Assembly: GCF_039614765.1 (NCBI RefSeq)
Contig: NZ_CP154879.1
Coordinates: 1-64,000 of the forward strand
DNA length: 64,000 nt
From: Castellaniella sp. MT123
Lineage (GTDB): Bacteria > Pseudomonadota > Gammaproteobacteria > Burkholderiales > Burkholderiaceae_B
Reading direction: 5' to 3'
Shown here: positions 1 through 8,502 of the stretch, one piece after another
Position numbering within the stretch: position 1 is the first letter of the stretch
How the letters are laid out: each line of letters begins with the position of its first letter
Notes under the pieces: generated by a model
Told to the model about the DNA's origin: nothing
What the model saw: only the letters and a program-made list of their open reading frames with translations
The model's database searches: none
Position numbers and translations under genes: made by a program

Positions 1-1
1 C

Positions 2-445
2 GTGGCGACTTCGATCCGGGAAACGACAGGCCGACGCCTGCACCGCTTCTCGTGGATCAACGAATGGAAGGAGCGGGCCGACAGCAAGGGGGTTCCGCTG
101 GGTCTCGAACTCATCCTGCCGGACTGGTTCTATGCCGGCGTGCTGGACGAAGCCCTGGTGCTGACCATCGACCCGGCCTATTTCAAGCTCACCGGAGGGA
201 TCGAGCGTTGGCTGTACCGGCTGGTGCGCAAACACGCTGGCAAACAACCCGGTGGCTGGCAGTTCGATTTCCCACACTTGCACCGCAAATCGGGCAGCTC
301 GGCACGCTTCTCGGACTTCGCCTACGACCTGCGCGCATTGGTGGCACGCCAGTCTTTGCCGGGCTACACCTTGAGCATCGAGCAATTGCCGGGCGAGCCG
401 GAAATCCTGGCCTTCCGTCCCGTGCCGCACACGGCACGGGGATAA
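2..445 (+). CDS. repA: Replication initiator protein A, C-terminal part (gene begins before the window)
   Basis: This is the C-terminal about 147 residues of a RepA-type plasmid replication initiator, which binds origin iterons and opens the origin. The reading frame is open to the window edge, so the true start lies upstream; the GTG at base 2 is unlikely to be it. The segment has the winged-helix-like stretch seen in this family (FKLTGGIERWLYRLVRKHAG, then FDFPHLHRKSGS). The call rests on family resemblance and on context: iteron-like repeats follow the stop codon, then parA and TraF/relaxase genes, as in Tn4371-type elements. The frame is intact to its TAA. Confidence 0.75.
   Translation: MATSIRETTGRRLHRFSWINEWKERADSKGVPLGLELILPDWFYAGVLDEALVLTIDPAYFKLTGGIERWLYRLVRKHAGKQPGGWQFDFPHLHRKSGSSARFSDFAYDLRALVARQSLPGYTLSIEQLPGEPEILAFRPVPHTARG
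419..440. repeat. Perfect inverted repeat at the repA 3' end
   Basis: The arms CCCGTGCCG (419-427) and CGGCACGGG (432-440) are exact reverse complements around a 4-base loop, just before the repA stop codon. No T-run follows. It could be an attenuating hairpin at the end of the repA message or a protein-binding site next to the iterons. The repeat is read directly from the sequence; its role is inferred. Confidence 0.5.
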
Positions 446-470
446 GTCGTGGACAAGCTGTGAATGAGCT

Positions 471-533
471 CGTGCTATCAGGAGTAAGGGGTATCGTGCT
501 ATCGGGAGTACGCCCCTCGTGCTATCAGGAGTA
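471..533 (+). repeat. Three iteron-like direct repeats (candidate oriV)
   Basis: Three 16-bp direct repeats CGTGCTATC(A/G)GGAGTA lie at 471-486, 495-510 and 518-533. They differ at one base and are spaced 24 and 23 bp apart, about two helical turns. They sit directly after repA and before an AT-richer stretch (about 572-620) that could serve as the melting region. This arrangement is typical of a RepA-dependent iteron origin. The repeats are seen; the origin function is inferred. The 446-734 gap holds nothing else I recognise. Confidence 0.7.
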
Positions 534-734
534 CAAATCGGCCAGAAACCCAATAACGGCGCGGGTTCCAGCCTCTCCTAACTTACCTAACTTAAAACCT
601 CTAACTTTTAATAAAAGCGCGCCGGTTCGGTGGACAACTGCTGAAAACCAAAAGCAACAGCAAAATCGAAGCCAAAACCAAAGACGTTTTGCAAGGCAAA
701 AACAGGCAGGCTTTCCAAGTCGGAGGGACACGCC

Positions 735-1373
735 ATGATCATCGCCTTGCTGAACCAGAAAGGCGGGGTCGGCAAGACCACGCTTGCCACCCACATCGCC
801 GGCGAACTGGCGATGCAGGGGCAATCGGTCATCCTGCTGGATGCCGATCCGCAAGGGTCATCTCTCGACTGGACGCAACGACGCAGCCAGCAAGGTCTGC
901 CCCGGTTGTTCAGTGCTGTCGGCCTGGCAAGAGAAACCCTGCATCAGGAAGCGCCAGAACTCGCCAGGCGGGCCGATCACATCGTCATCGACGGCCCGCC
1001 CCGGATTGCCGCACTAGCTCGGTCCGCGTTGCTGGCGGCCGATTGCGTGCTGATCCCGGTGCAGCCCAGCCCTTACGACCTGTGGGCCAGCGCCGAAATG
1101 GTGGCATTGATCCGTGAAGCCCAGGTCTTTCGGCCAGCGCTGCGCGCGGCCTTTGTCATCAACCGGCGTGTCAGCACCACCGTGATTGGGCGCGAAGCGC
1201 GCAGTTCGCTTGCCGATCAACCATTGCCCGCGCTACGTGCAGAGGTTCGCCAACGCATCGTCTTCGCCGACAGCGTGGCCGCTGGCCGGCTTGCACGCGA
1301 ACTGGCAGCGGACAGCGCGGCCGCACGGGAAATCACCGCGTTGGTGGACGAACTATTGCGGTGGTCGGCATGA
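735..1373 (+). CDS. parA: ParA family partition ATPase
   Basis: A 212-residue ParA/MinD-type ATPase. The deviant Walker A motif KGGVGKTT is at residues 9-16, followed by the DADPQGSS switch region near residue 37 and IDGPP further on. It has no N-terminal DNA-binding extension, as in small type Ib ParA proteins. It drives segregation or stabilisation of the mobile element with a partner that is probably the next gene, whose ATG overlaps this stop codon (ATGA). Its position between repA and the traF/relaxase genes matches the maintenance module of Tn4371-like elements. Confidence 0.92.
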   Translation: MIIALLNQKGGVGKTTLATHIAGELAMQGQSVILLDADPQGSSLDWTQRRSQQGLPRLFSAVGLARETLHQEAPELARRADHIVIDGPPRIAALARSALLAADCVLIPVQPSPYDLWASAEMVALIREAQVFRPALRAAFVINRRVSTTVIGREARSSLADQPLPALRAEVRQRIVFADSVAAGRLARELAADSAAAREITALVDELLRWSA

Positions 1374-1621
1374 GCAGCGGACGCGGCAAGCGTTTCACCA
1401 TCGGCGCACGTCCCCCGGCGAATCCGCACGCGGAAGCTTGGATTCGCCAGGGTGACGGCGGCGACACCAACAAGGGCGACCTCTACACCGCCCGGTTGAC
1501 TCTAGACGTAACACCCGCTCTGCGCGCTCGCATCAAGGTTTCGGCCTTCACCCAAAACACCACGGTGGCAGAACTGCTGCGCGCCTTACTGGAACGTGAG
1601 TTCCCGGAGAAGACACCATGA
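1370..1621 (+). CDS. Small ParG/ribbon-helix-helix-like partition partner (hypothetical)
   Basis: An 83-residue protein starting at the ATG that overlaps the parA stop by 4 bases, so the two are probably translationally coupled. The N-terminus is basic and flexible. The C-terminal half (about 48-80) has a beta-strand plus two helices typical of ribbon-helix-helix DNA-binding proteins (YTARLTLDVTPALRARIKVS, then TTVAELLRALLEREF). Small ParA ATPases commonly pair with such centromere-binding proteins. Function is inferred from size, fold pattern and position; I recognise no named family with certainty. Confidence 0.7.
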   Translation: MSSGRGKRFTIGARPPANPHAEAWIRQGDGGDTNKGDLYTARLTLDVTPALRARIKVSAFTQNTTVAELLRALLEREFPEKTP

Positions 1622-2163
1622 ATGCAAACAAGCAGGACCAACCAACAACAGGCACCGCTGCATCGCCGCCGTCGCTGCGCGCGCTCGCCAGCCAGGTCGG
1701 CAATGTGCCGCTGACCCGCGTGGCGCTCGCTTACGTGGACAAACGCATCAACCTCTATCTGCGCTTCGGCAACCCGGCGCGCACCATCCAGCTCGACCGC
1801 TGGCGGCGCAGCGCGGTGTTCCTGCCTGCATCCATCTTCTGTCGTATCCGCTGGGAGTCCAATGAATACGGTACGACACGCTGGCAGCTCATGGTGATGC
1901 AAGCCTGCACGCCGCTGGACGCTGTGCAGCGTATTCCCGGCATACAACCCGGCGCGCGCATCCTGTTGCACGCCGAAGGTGAACGGCAGGTGCAGGCCGT
2001 ATTGTCATTGATCGACGCCATCGAAGCACTGGGCATTGCCTCCATCGACGTGTCACCCGCGTACTGGCGCACGCTGGGCAACCGTCTCTCCGCACACCTT
2101 CCGCTGCCCGAATACACCGCCGAGCGGCATACCGCTTGGCTCGCCGGGAGGGAATTGCAATGA
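1618..2163 (+). CDS. DUF2840 domain-containing protein
   Basis: A 181-residue protein of unknown function. It matches what I know as DUF2840, which sits between parA and the traF-type peptidase in Tn4371-like integrative elements. Most of the length is one domain without transmembrane segments. It overlaps the previous gene at ATGA (1618-1621) and its stop overlaps the ATG of the next gene, so it belongs to the same translationally coupled operon. No catalytic motif is visible. A role in element maintenance or transfer is likely only from context. Confidence 0.72.
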   Translation: MNANKQDQPTTGTAASPPSLRALASQVGNVPLTRVALAYVDKRINLYLRFGNPARTIQLDRWRRSAVFLPASIFCRIRWESNEYGTTRWQLMVMQACTPLDAVQRIPGIQPGARILLHAEGERQVQAVLSLIDAIEALGIASIDVSPAYWRTLGNRLSAHLPLPEYTAERHTAWLAGRELQ

Positions 2164-2720
2164 CCGCGGCAACGATCAAACCTCGCTCGCGCAAGCGCAG
2201 ACACTTCATACTGGCAGTGCTGTCCGCCTGCGGCCTTGCTGCGCTGGCCTGGGCATCCTTCGCGACGCCCTCGGCGCACGTCGTCTACAACCCATCCAAC
2301 AGCGTGCCGGTCGGCTGGTATCGCGTCGAGCCGATCAATCCGCCAGCAGACTCGCTGCACGTCGGTAGCATCGTGCTGGCCCGGCTTCCAGCAGAAACGG
2401 CCGCACTGGCTGCGCAGCGTGGCTATCTGCCGTCGCACATTCCACTGCTCAAACGTGTTGGTGCGCTTGCACCTCAACACGTTTGCATCGTCAATGGTGT
2501 CGTGCGCATTGACGGCGTGCCGGTGGCCGCCGTATTGCGCGCCGACCGGCTGGGCCGTCCGCTGCCAACCTGGCCGCAGTGCCGGACGCTTGCCGAAGGT
2601 GAACTATTTCTGCTCAGTGCGGCCAATCCGGCGTCGTTCGACAGCCGGTATTTTGGACCGATTGCCGCATCCAGCGTGATCGGTATTGCGCAGCCGATTT
2701 ACCTGGAGAAGCAACCATGA
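2160..2720 (+). CDS. traF: S26 family signal peptidase, TraF type
   Basis: A serine peptidase of the signal-peptidase S26 family, as used in P-type conjugation to process the TrbC pilin. The ATG at 2160 overlaps the upstream stop (ATGA). Residues about 20-38 form a membrane anchor. The motif NPSNSVPVGWY (about 47-57) carries the nucleophile serine, and LLKRVGA (about 96-102) supplies the general-base lysine. C-terminal box FDSRYFGPI is the conserved box after the active site. At 186 residues it has a normal length. The pilin substrate would be the trbC product at 26350. Confidence 0.88.
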   Translation: MTAATIKPRSRKRRHFILAVLSACGLAALAWASFATPSAHVVYNPSNSVPVGWYRVEPINPPADSLHVGSIVLARLPAETAALAAQRGYLPSHIPLLKRVGALAPQHVCIVNGVVRIDGVPVAAVLRADRLGRPLPTWPQCRTLAEGELFLLSAANPASFDSRYFGPIAASSVIGIAQPIYLEKQP

Positions 2721-3214
2721 GATCGACCAAATTCATGCAGACGGACAGATGGCCTTTGCGGCCTTGTTTTTGCGTTGACCTGCAATCGGATTTGTCGTTG
2801 CCGACAACGACGCAGCGTCATCGTGCGCGCAGCCTGAACGCATTCGCGCTGCGCTTGAGGGCCAGTTCCTTGCGCCTTGTTGCGCACATTTGCGCGCGCA
2901 CCAATGTACAGATGGCTTGCCCCGAGCGCGGCATACCGAAAGTATGGCTGGCGCTCGTCGGCCGGCAGGCTGCGCGGGACGCAGCGCCGCCGGGGCACCG
3001 CAGACCCGTGCCGTCAGGCCGGGGAAAGGTGCAGGGCAAGATTGAAGGGTCCGGCACGCTGCCGGCCCATAAGCGAGTCTGCACGTGGGGTTGGCGCGGC
3101 ACGCGCCATTTGGCGGCACCGTGCCGCGATGTTTGCCAAAGCCTTGTGGCCATTGGCGAAACCGCGTGCATGGCACGCCCTGGTCGGATGGCCTTGGCTG
3201 GAGTATCCGCATGA
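2717..3214 (+). CDS. Uncertain ORF between traF and the relaxase
   Basis: A 165-residue open frame whose ATG overlaps the traF stop and whose stop overlaps the relaxase ATG, both as ATGA. This double coupling argues for translation. The product argues against a folded protein: it is very rich in Arg and Cys, has no recognisable domain and reads like an out-of-frame translation. Another possibility is a decayed gene, or a non-coding stretch carrying the origin of transfer, which is often next to relaxase genes. I cannot assign a function. The 490-bp stretch holds no other convincing gene. Confidence 0.3.
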   Translation: MRSTKFMQTDRWPLRPCFCVDLQSDLSLPTTTQRHRARSLNAFALRLRASSLRLVAHICARTNVQMACPERGIPKVWLALVGRQAARDAAPPGHRRPVPSGRGKVQGKIEGSGTLPAHKRVCTWGWRGTRHLAAPCRDVCQSLVAIGETACMARPGRMALAGVSA

Positions 3215-5169
3215 GCAATCGCCGAAACAGTGATGACGGCGACCGTTTCCGTGTTCGCCCAGGCGCACCGAAGCAGCGCGGCCAGGCCTTCGTCTCGCAG
3301 GTGTTGCGGCAGGCTAGCAAGGGGGCCAACTCGACCGGTCGCAAGCCGGGGAAGACACCCGGATCACGTCTGGGACGCGGCCATGTGGCGGCGCGCTTCA
3401 CCGGGCAGGCGCTGTCTGCCACCTCCCGGCGTGCCACCGTCAAGGTGCGGCTGGTCTACCTAAAGCAGGCCGGTGCGCGCTCGACCATCACACACCTGCG
3501 CTACATCGAACGCGAGGGTGTCGGCCGCGAGCAGGACACCGGCAAGGCCTATGGGCCAATGACCGACGAAGCGGACCTACCGGCCTTCGAGGAGCGCGGC
3601 AGGGAGGATCGACACCAGTTCCGCCTCATCGTCTCGCCCGAGGATGCCGAACAGCTCGACGACCTGCGCACCTACACGCGCCACCTGATGGGCCGCATGG
3701 AAGCCGATCTGGGAAGTCGGCTGGACTGGGTGGCAGTGAACCACTGGAACACCGACAACCCGCATACGCATATCGTGCTGCGCGGCAAGGACGACACCGG
3801 CAAAGACCTCATCATTTCGCTGGCGTACATCACCCGAGGCATGCGTGAGCGCGCTGCGGAACTGTCCACCGAATGGCTGGGCCCGCGCACCGAGCTTGAG
3901 ATCCAGCGCACCTTGTTGCGCGAGGTCGATCAGGAGCGATGGACCAGCCTGGATCGCATGCTGCAACGCGAAGCGCAGGATGGGCTGAACCACGTCGATC
4001 AACCTGCCCGCGACCCGAAGCTGCGGCAGCAGCGCGTATTGTTGGTGGGCCGCTTACAGCGGCTGCAACGCATGGGACTGGCAACCGAAGAACGTCCCGG
4101 CGTCTGGGCCGTTCACGCCGATGCCGAACCCGTGCTGCGAGCGATGGGCGAACGCGGCGACATCATCCGTACTATGCAGCGGGCAATGGGCGGTGCGCAG
4201 CGCGACCTGGCCGTGTTTCAGCCAGGAGAAGATAGCCGCTCCGTTATTGGCCGGGTAGCCGGCAAAGGGCTTGCGGACGAGCTGTACGACAAGGGCTATC
4301 TGGTGATCGATGGCATCGACGGCAAGGCGCATTACGTGGCATTACCTGCCAAGACGGAACTGGCGCAGTACCCGGCCGGCACCATAGTCGAAGCACGAGG
4401 TTCAGCCGAAGTCCGGGCGGCCGACAAGAACATCATCGCGCTGGCGGTCGATGGCCTCTACCGTACCGATCATCACCTCGCCATTGCCAAGGTGCAGGCC
4501 ACGTCCGCACGCGATCCCCGCGAGGTGATCGATGCTCATGTCCGGCGGCTGGAAGCCTTGCGCCGGGCAGGCATTGTGGAGCGCATCGCCGAGGGTGTCT
4601 GGCGCGTGCCAGCGGACCTGCCCGAGCAAGGTCGGCAATACGATGCGCAGCGGCTGGGTGGTGTGGCAGTGGAACTGCGTTCGCACTTGCCCATCGAGCG
4701 GCAGGCGTGCGTGATCGGCGCGACCTGGTTGGACCAGCAATTGATCGGCGGCGCCAGCGGCATCGCCGACAACGGTTTCGGTAGTGAGGTGCGAGAAGCA
4801 CTGCGGCAGCGGTCCGATTTCCTGATCGAACAGGGGTTGGGTGAGCGACGAGGACAGCGCGTGATCCTGGCGCGCAATCTGTTGGCGACATTACGCGACC
4901 GAGAGATCGACTTTGCTGCCAAAACCATCGCAGCGGAGACCGGTCTCGCGCACCGCGCCGTGACCGACGGCGAGCGCGTAACCGGAATCTATCGCCGCAA
5001 TGTGCTACTCGCCAGCGGACGCTTTGCGGTGCTCGACGACGGCATGGGTTTCAGCCTGGTGCCGTGGAAGCCGGTGATCGATCAGCGGCTTGGGCAGTCG
5101 ATAGTCGCAACGGTGAGAGGTAACAGTGTGTCGTGGGAGATTGGACGGCAGCCTGGCCCCTTTGTCTGA
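3211..5169 (+). CDS. DUF3363 relaxase / mobilization nuclease
   Basis: A 652-residue VirD2-type relaxase that would nick oriT and remain bound to the transferred strand. I use the ATG at 3211, which overlaps the preceding stop codon, rather than the longer frame from 3085. The metal-binding histidine motif NPHTHIVL is at about residues 183-190, within a relaxase fold that begins near KVRLVYLKQ (78-86). A tyrosine in THLRYIEREG (Y98) is a candidate nicking residue. The C-terminal half matches the DUF3363 region found in Tn4371-family elements (relaxase gene often called rlxS). Confidence 0.87.
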   Translation: MSNRRNSDDGDRFRVRPGAPKQRGQAFVSQVLRQASKGANSTGRKPGKTPGSRLGRGHVAARFTGQALSATSRRATVKVRLVYLKQAGARSTITHLRYIEREGVGREQDTGKAYGPMTDEADLPAFEERGREDRHQFRLIVSPEDAEQLDDLRTYTRHLMGRMEADLGSRLDWVAVNHWNTDNPHTHIVLRGKDDTGKDLIISLAYITRGMRERAAELSTEWLGPRTELEIQRTLLREVDQERWTSLDRMLQREAQDGLNHVDQPARDPKLRQQRVLLVGRLQRLQRMGLATEERPGVWAVHADAEPVLRAMGERGDIIRTMQRAMGGAQRDLAVFQPGEDSRSVIGRVAGKGLADELYDKGYLVIDGIDGKAHYVALPAKTELAQYPAGTIVEARGSAEVRAADKNIIALAVDGLYRTDHHLAIAKVQATSARDPREVIDAHVRRLEALRRAGIVERIAEGVWRVPADLPEQGRQYDAQRLGGVAVELRSHLPIERQACVIGATWLDQQLIGGASGIADNGFGSEVREALRQRSDFLIEQGLGERRGQRVILARNLLATLRDREIDFAAKTIAAETGLAHRAVTDGERVTGIYRRNVLLASGRFAVLDDGMGFSLVPWKPVIDQRLGQSIVATVRGNSVSWEIGRQPGPFV

Positions 5170-5525
5170 TATGCCAATTCTGGTACAACAATAAAATTCC
5201 CACGATTGATTGCAGGCGGCGTCTATGCGTGGCTGTATCGCAATGATCGATCCTGGCTCAACTTGAATTGCGCACAGCGGTCAATTCCAGAGCTCTGTTC
5301 ACGCTCGTTCAAATGCCATCTGGACGCCGTCATGCAGCGTCAATCGGACGGCGCTTGCGACCTTGCGGGAGCGCGCCCTTGATGGTCGCGAGAAAGGGCG
5401 TGAGGATCGGTGGCTCATCATGTTAGTGCCCTCAAGGTTCGCGGGTGATCGTGTCCCCTCTGCCGAAGCGCTGGTTGATGGCACGCGCCTGGCACGTGAT
5501 ACGTGATGGGGTTCCCGGCCGCCCC
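5170..5525. other. Intergenic 356-bp stretch between relaxase and metal cargo
   Basis: No intact gene is present. It marks the junction between the left conjugation core and the accessory cargo. It contains a possible remnant of a transposon targeting gene (separate entry). No insertion-sequence end or terminal inverted repeat was recognised. Confidence 0.6.
5191..5506 (+). pseudogene. Possible remnant of a TnsD/TniQ-like transposon-targeting gene
   Basis: In the frame starting at 5191 the peptide IKFPRLIAGGVYAWLYRND then RSWLNLN resembles the conserved W-L-Y-R-(N/H)-D-R-x-W-L segment of Tn7-type TnsD/TniQ proteins. That frame ends in noise. A second frame continues with a coding-like tail (LATLRERALDGREKGREDR) to a TGA at 5504-5506, as expected for a frameshifted or internally deleted gene. 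The assignment rests on one short motif remembered from the family and is tentative. Confidence 0.3.
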
Positions 5526-6758
5526 TTACCGAGTAACGGATGACAGTCCTTTCCCTCCGGAATGGACCTCAGAACGAAACAACCAGAGGGAACACAGGGC
5601 AGCCGTCAGTTCAACCGCCGCAAACATCCCCAATGCGGCCCCAAAGCCGAAGCGCAGCACCTCCCCAAAGATCAGACTACCCAAACCAAAGCCAACGAAC
5701 AGACTGAATACGTTCAAGCCCATGGCTTGTCCGGGCCGCTTGCCTCCGAGCGAAGTGACAATACCCCCGAAGAGTGGCTGGGTCATGTCGTAGCCGAGAG
5801 AAAGGATTGTTATGGCTATCGCAGCGACGACCAACGGCAGATCCAGGAGCAGGCCAGCGGCAGCGAGGGTGCTGAGTCCGAGTCCGATCAGCAGCAACCT
5901 GGCGCGGCCCCACTTATCTGCTGCGCGGCCGATCAACGGTCCGCACAGAAATCCGGGTACGCCGTATCCGAGCAACGCGAGTCCGATGCCGACCGGCCCG
6001 AGACCGTACTGCCGTTCGAGATATACACCGAGCCAAGTGAATACGCCAGAGTGGAACATCGAGTTGACAAAAACATAGCCGTAGGTACGCTGGCCTCGTG
6101 GCGTGCCAAGCAGGTTCATGTAGCCCCGAATCAGATCGCCGAGCGTGCCGCCAACTGGTTGCATCACTGCCGCAATCATGCGGCGATAAGGCAGAAACAG
6201 CAGCAGGACGATCCCTCCTGCCGCGCCGACCGCCAGGAAAAGTCCTCGCCAGCCAATAAAGGGTTCTAATACAGCGCCCAAGGTCGACCCGAAAGCCATG
6301 CCTCCGGCCATTGCGCCAAACAGCCAGCCGAGCGGGCGTCCGCGTTGTTCATAGCGGAACAGCCGGCCAACCAGCACGAGCGCGAGCGGCACGACACCGC
6401 TGGCACCCAGGCCCGTCAGGACTCGCCACAGCACGATCTGTTCGATGGACGTTGCTGTCGCCGTCAACGCCGTGAGCGCCGCGAAGGCCGCCAGGGAGAC
6501 GAACATGACACGCTGAATGCCGAGCCGATCCGCCAAAAGGCCAAAGATCAACGTGGCGATACCATAAGGAATCAGGTAGGCCGGAACAACAAGACCGACC
6601 GTTTGCACCGAGGTTCCAAAAGCGTTCGAGAGTGCCGGTATGATTGGCGCAACCATGTACGCCTGAAAAAAAATGATGAAAGTGGCGACCGAGAGCATCC
6701 GAAGCAGGCGCTCCCGCTCGTTATGGTCAGGACTGCGTAATGTGGAATCATGCAACAT
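5526..6758 (-). CDS. MFS transporter
   Basis: A 410-residue major facilitator permease with 12 predicted membrane segments. The family loop 2-3 signature is visible as GLLADRLGIQR near residues 74-84, and its second-half counterpart as GRAADKWGRAR. It is the last gene of the leftward metal operon (ATPase, metallochaperone, MerR regulator, thioredoxin, CcdA-like, MFS) and starts 36 bp after the CcdA-like gene. Substrate is unknown; context suggests efflux of a metal or a metal-thiol complex, but this is inference. Confidence 0.85.
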   Translation of the reverse strand: MLHDSTLRSPDHNERERLLRMLSVATFIIFFQAYMVAPIIPALSNAFGTSVQTVGLVVPAYLIPYGIATLIFGLLADRLGIQRVMFVSLAAFAALTALTATATSIEQIVLWRVLTGLGASGVVPLALVLVGRLFRYEQRGRPLGWLFGAMAGGMAFGSTLGAVLEPFIGWRGLFLAVGAAGGIVLLLFLPYRRMIAAVMQPVGGTLGDLIRGYMNLLGTPRGQRTYGYVFVNSMFHSGVFTWLGVYLERQYGLGPVGIGLALLGYGVPGFLCGPLIGRAADKWGRARLLLIGLGLSTLAAAGLLLDLPLVVAAIAITILSLGYDMTQPLFGGIVTSLGGKRPGQAMGLNVFSLFVGFGLGSLIFGEVLRFGFGAALGMFAAVELTAALCSLWLFRSEVHSGGKGLSSVTR

Positions 6759-6794
6759 ATTGATTTTCCGCTAAATTAGGAAATGGATCTGGGT

Positions 6795-7493
6795 CTAAAC
6801 CGCCAACTCAGGAATAACGATGAAATACGCGTTCAGCATGTACAGGCCGGCAAGAATCAGCGTGACGGCGCCAGCCACCTCGAATGCCTTCTGGTAACGT
6901 TGAAGTAGGGAAAGACTCTCCAACCAACCCACTGCCACGGCTCCCAGGATGATGGGGACTGCTCGCCCCAAAGCGAACGCAAACAAAAGGATTCCGCCGA
7001 ACAGCGGCGAGCCAATCCCGGCAGCGATGCCTAGCAACACCACGAGAGCGGGTGTGCACACTGGACAAACCGCAACAGAAAACGGCACCCCCAGTGCGAA
7101 TGCGCCCCATCCGTTGCCAACGCGTTTTGCGCGAATGGAAATGGATGGCAGCGGTAGTCTGATCCAACCGGGCCACATTAACCCCAGCAGAATCAGCACA
7201 GGGCCAAGGATGAGGCCCCATTCTCTGTCGATAAGCTTAGCTACCCAATGTCCGCCGAGGCTGGCGATCAGCCCCAACAGCGTTTGCGTGATCACCATGC
7301 CCAGAACGAACATGCCTCCATACAAGGTGGCTGTTTTCGGTTCGTGCGCTTTGGTGACGTACGCCAGCGATACCGGAATGGCGGCCAGCGCGACCGGGTT
7401 GAAGGTGAAAATAAATCCTAGCAAAAAGCCGACACCGAGCGATGTCAGGCTTGCTTGTTCCAATGTGGCTCGTAATGCCTCAATCGTATTCAT
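6795..7493 (-). CDS. CcdA/DsbD-like thiol-disulfide transporter, atypical
   Basis: A 232-residue integral membrane protein with about six hydrophobic segments and the CcdA/DsbD transmembrane fold, which passes electrons from cytoplasmic thioredoxin across the membrane. The second half has the expected cysteine site in VCPVCTPALVVL. The first-half site, normally N-P-C-x-L-x-x-x-P, reads NPVALAAIPVSL, so the first redox cysteine is replaced by valine. It is therefore either a divergent two-cysteine (CPVC) reductase or a metal-handling relative. It lies between a small thioredoxin gene and an MFS gene in a metal operon. Confidence 0.8.
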   Translation of the reverse strand: MNTIEALRATLEQASLTSLGVGFLLGFIFTFNPVALAAIPVSLAYVTKAHEPKTATLYGGMFVLGMVITQTLLGLIASLGGHWVAKLIDREWGLILGPVLILLGLMWPGWIRLPLPSISIRAKRVGNGWGAFALGVPFSVAVCPVCTPALVVLLGIAAGIGSPLFGGILLFAFALGRAVPIILGAVAVGWLESLSLLQRYQKAFEVAGAVTLILAGLYMLNAYFIVIPELAV

Positions 7494-7581
7494 TTAAATT
7501 TAGGTTTCCAGAGTGTGTTCCATCATCATGGTTCCTCGATGCGAGAGTGATATTGCGCAAGCGCGAAACCGGGTCAGCGAC

Positions 7582-7854
7582 TCACGTCGGTTCTCGTGCC
7601 AGTCGTCGCGCCAACTCTTCTCGGAGCTTTGCGGCACTCGGCAGCTTTGGGAACACAAGCTCACCATCAATCGCGATCGACGGCGGAGTCAATACGCCGA
7701 GCTCTACGGCGTAATCCAATTCGTCCAGCAGGTTGACGTCGCGCCAAGTCACCTTATGCTCTCCGAACGCTTGGACGATGACTTTCAAGCTATCCCCAGT
7801 CCGATCGCAGTTGCTGCACCCTGGCGTTGATAAGAATTCGACCTTGATACTCAT
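7582..7854 (-). CDS. Small thioredoxin-family protein
   Basis: A 90-residue thioredoxin-fold protein with a CSNC active site at residues 13-16 (TPGCSNCDRT) and the conserved cis-proline region TPPSIAIDGE near residue 56. It lacks a signal peptide, so it should be cytoplasmic. It probably exchanges electrons with the adjacent CcdA-like membrane protein (start 88 bp downstream), and could also bind a soft metal through its CxxC. It is between the MerR regulator and the CcdA-like gene in the leftward operon. Confidence 0.83.
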   Translation of the reverse strand: MSIKVEFLSTPGCSNCDRTGDSLKVIVQAFGEHKVTWRDVNLLDELDYAVELGVLTPPSIAIDGELVFPKLPSAAKLREELARRLAREPT

Positions 7855-7869
7855 GGCAGTCGTCCGAAT

Positions 7870-8502
7870 TTAGTGTGAGTCATGATTTTGCTTTGCGAGG
7901 CTGGACTCCAGTGCGGCCAGAATGGGACAGTCGTCCAGCGGGCGGTCCTCGGCCGTGCAGATATCAATCAGCTCGCTCAACGCCTGCGACATCGCTTGCA
8001 TCGTCTTGATCTTGTGTTCGAGCTGCAATTTCTTTTGGATCGCCAGGCTGCGTACGTCGCTGCAGCACGAGCTGTCATCGGCTCTTAGCTCAAGTAGCTG
8101 GCGTATTTCCGATAGCGTCATGCCACATTGCTGGGCGTGCTTGATGAAGTCCAGCCGACGCACCGCGCCCTCACCGTAAAGCCGATAACCCGCTTCGGTC
8201 TTTCCGGCGGGTATCAACAAGCTTTCGTCCTCGTAAAATCGGAGGGTGTCGGTGCTGATCTCTGCAAGCTTCGCGAGCTTCCCGATCGTCAACCAGGTAC
8301 CGTCCCGAGCCGTCTCATCAAGCGGATCCGTCTGGTGCCGGCTTCCTGGCGCACGATTTTCGTTTTGGGATGCCTTGCCGACACCAGCGGGGTGTCCTTG
8401 ACTTGGCTTGTTTGGTGATTGCACGAGTTTTCCTCCAATGAGTATCTGGCTTAGGGTTCCAGCCGGCATGCCGCTTCGCGGCACGACCCAGGCCCGTATC
8501 AA
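7870..8502 (-). CDS. MerR-family metal-responsive regulator (ZntR/CadR/PbrR group)
   Basis: A 210-residue frame of which about the last 140 residues form a standard MerR regulator: helix-turn-helix WLTIGKLAKLAEISTDTLRF, wing EAGYRLYGEGAVRR, dimer helix, then a metal-binding loop ending DICTAEDRPLDDCPILAALE. The cysteine spacing (SSCCSD in the dimer-helix region, C and C in the loop) matches the Zn/Cd/Pb-sensing group rather than the three-cysteine Hg sensor. The N-terminal about 70 residues look non-domain, so the true start may be internal. It probably acts on the promoter at 11417-11448. It lies inside its target operon. Confidence 0.88.
   Translation of the reverse strand: MIRAWVVPRSGMPAGTLSQILIGGKLVQSPNKPSQGHPAGVGKASQNENRAPGSRHQTDPLDETARDGTWLTIGKLAKLAEISTDTLRFYEDESLLIPAGKTEAGYRLYGEGAVRRLDFIKHAQQCGMTLSEIRQLLELRADDSSCCSDVRSLAIQKKLQLEHKIKTMQAMSQALSELIDICTAEDRPLDDCPILAALESSLAKQNHDSH

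Noticed and set aside
2733..3443. Minus-strand frame overlapping the traF-relaxase junction
   Set aside because: It runs through the relaxase start and shows no domain; the plus-strand coupling of traF and relaxase is stronger evidence.
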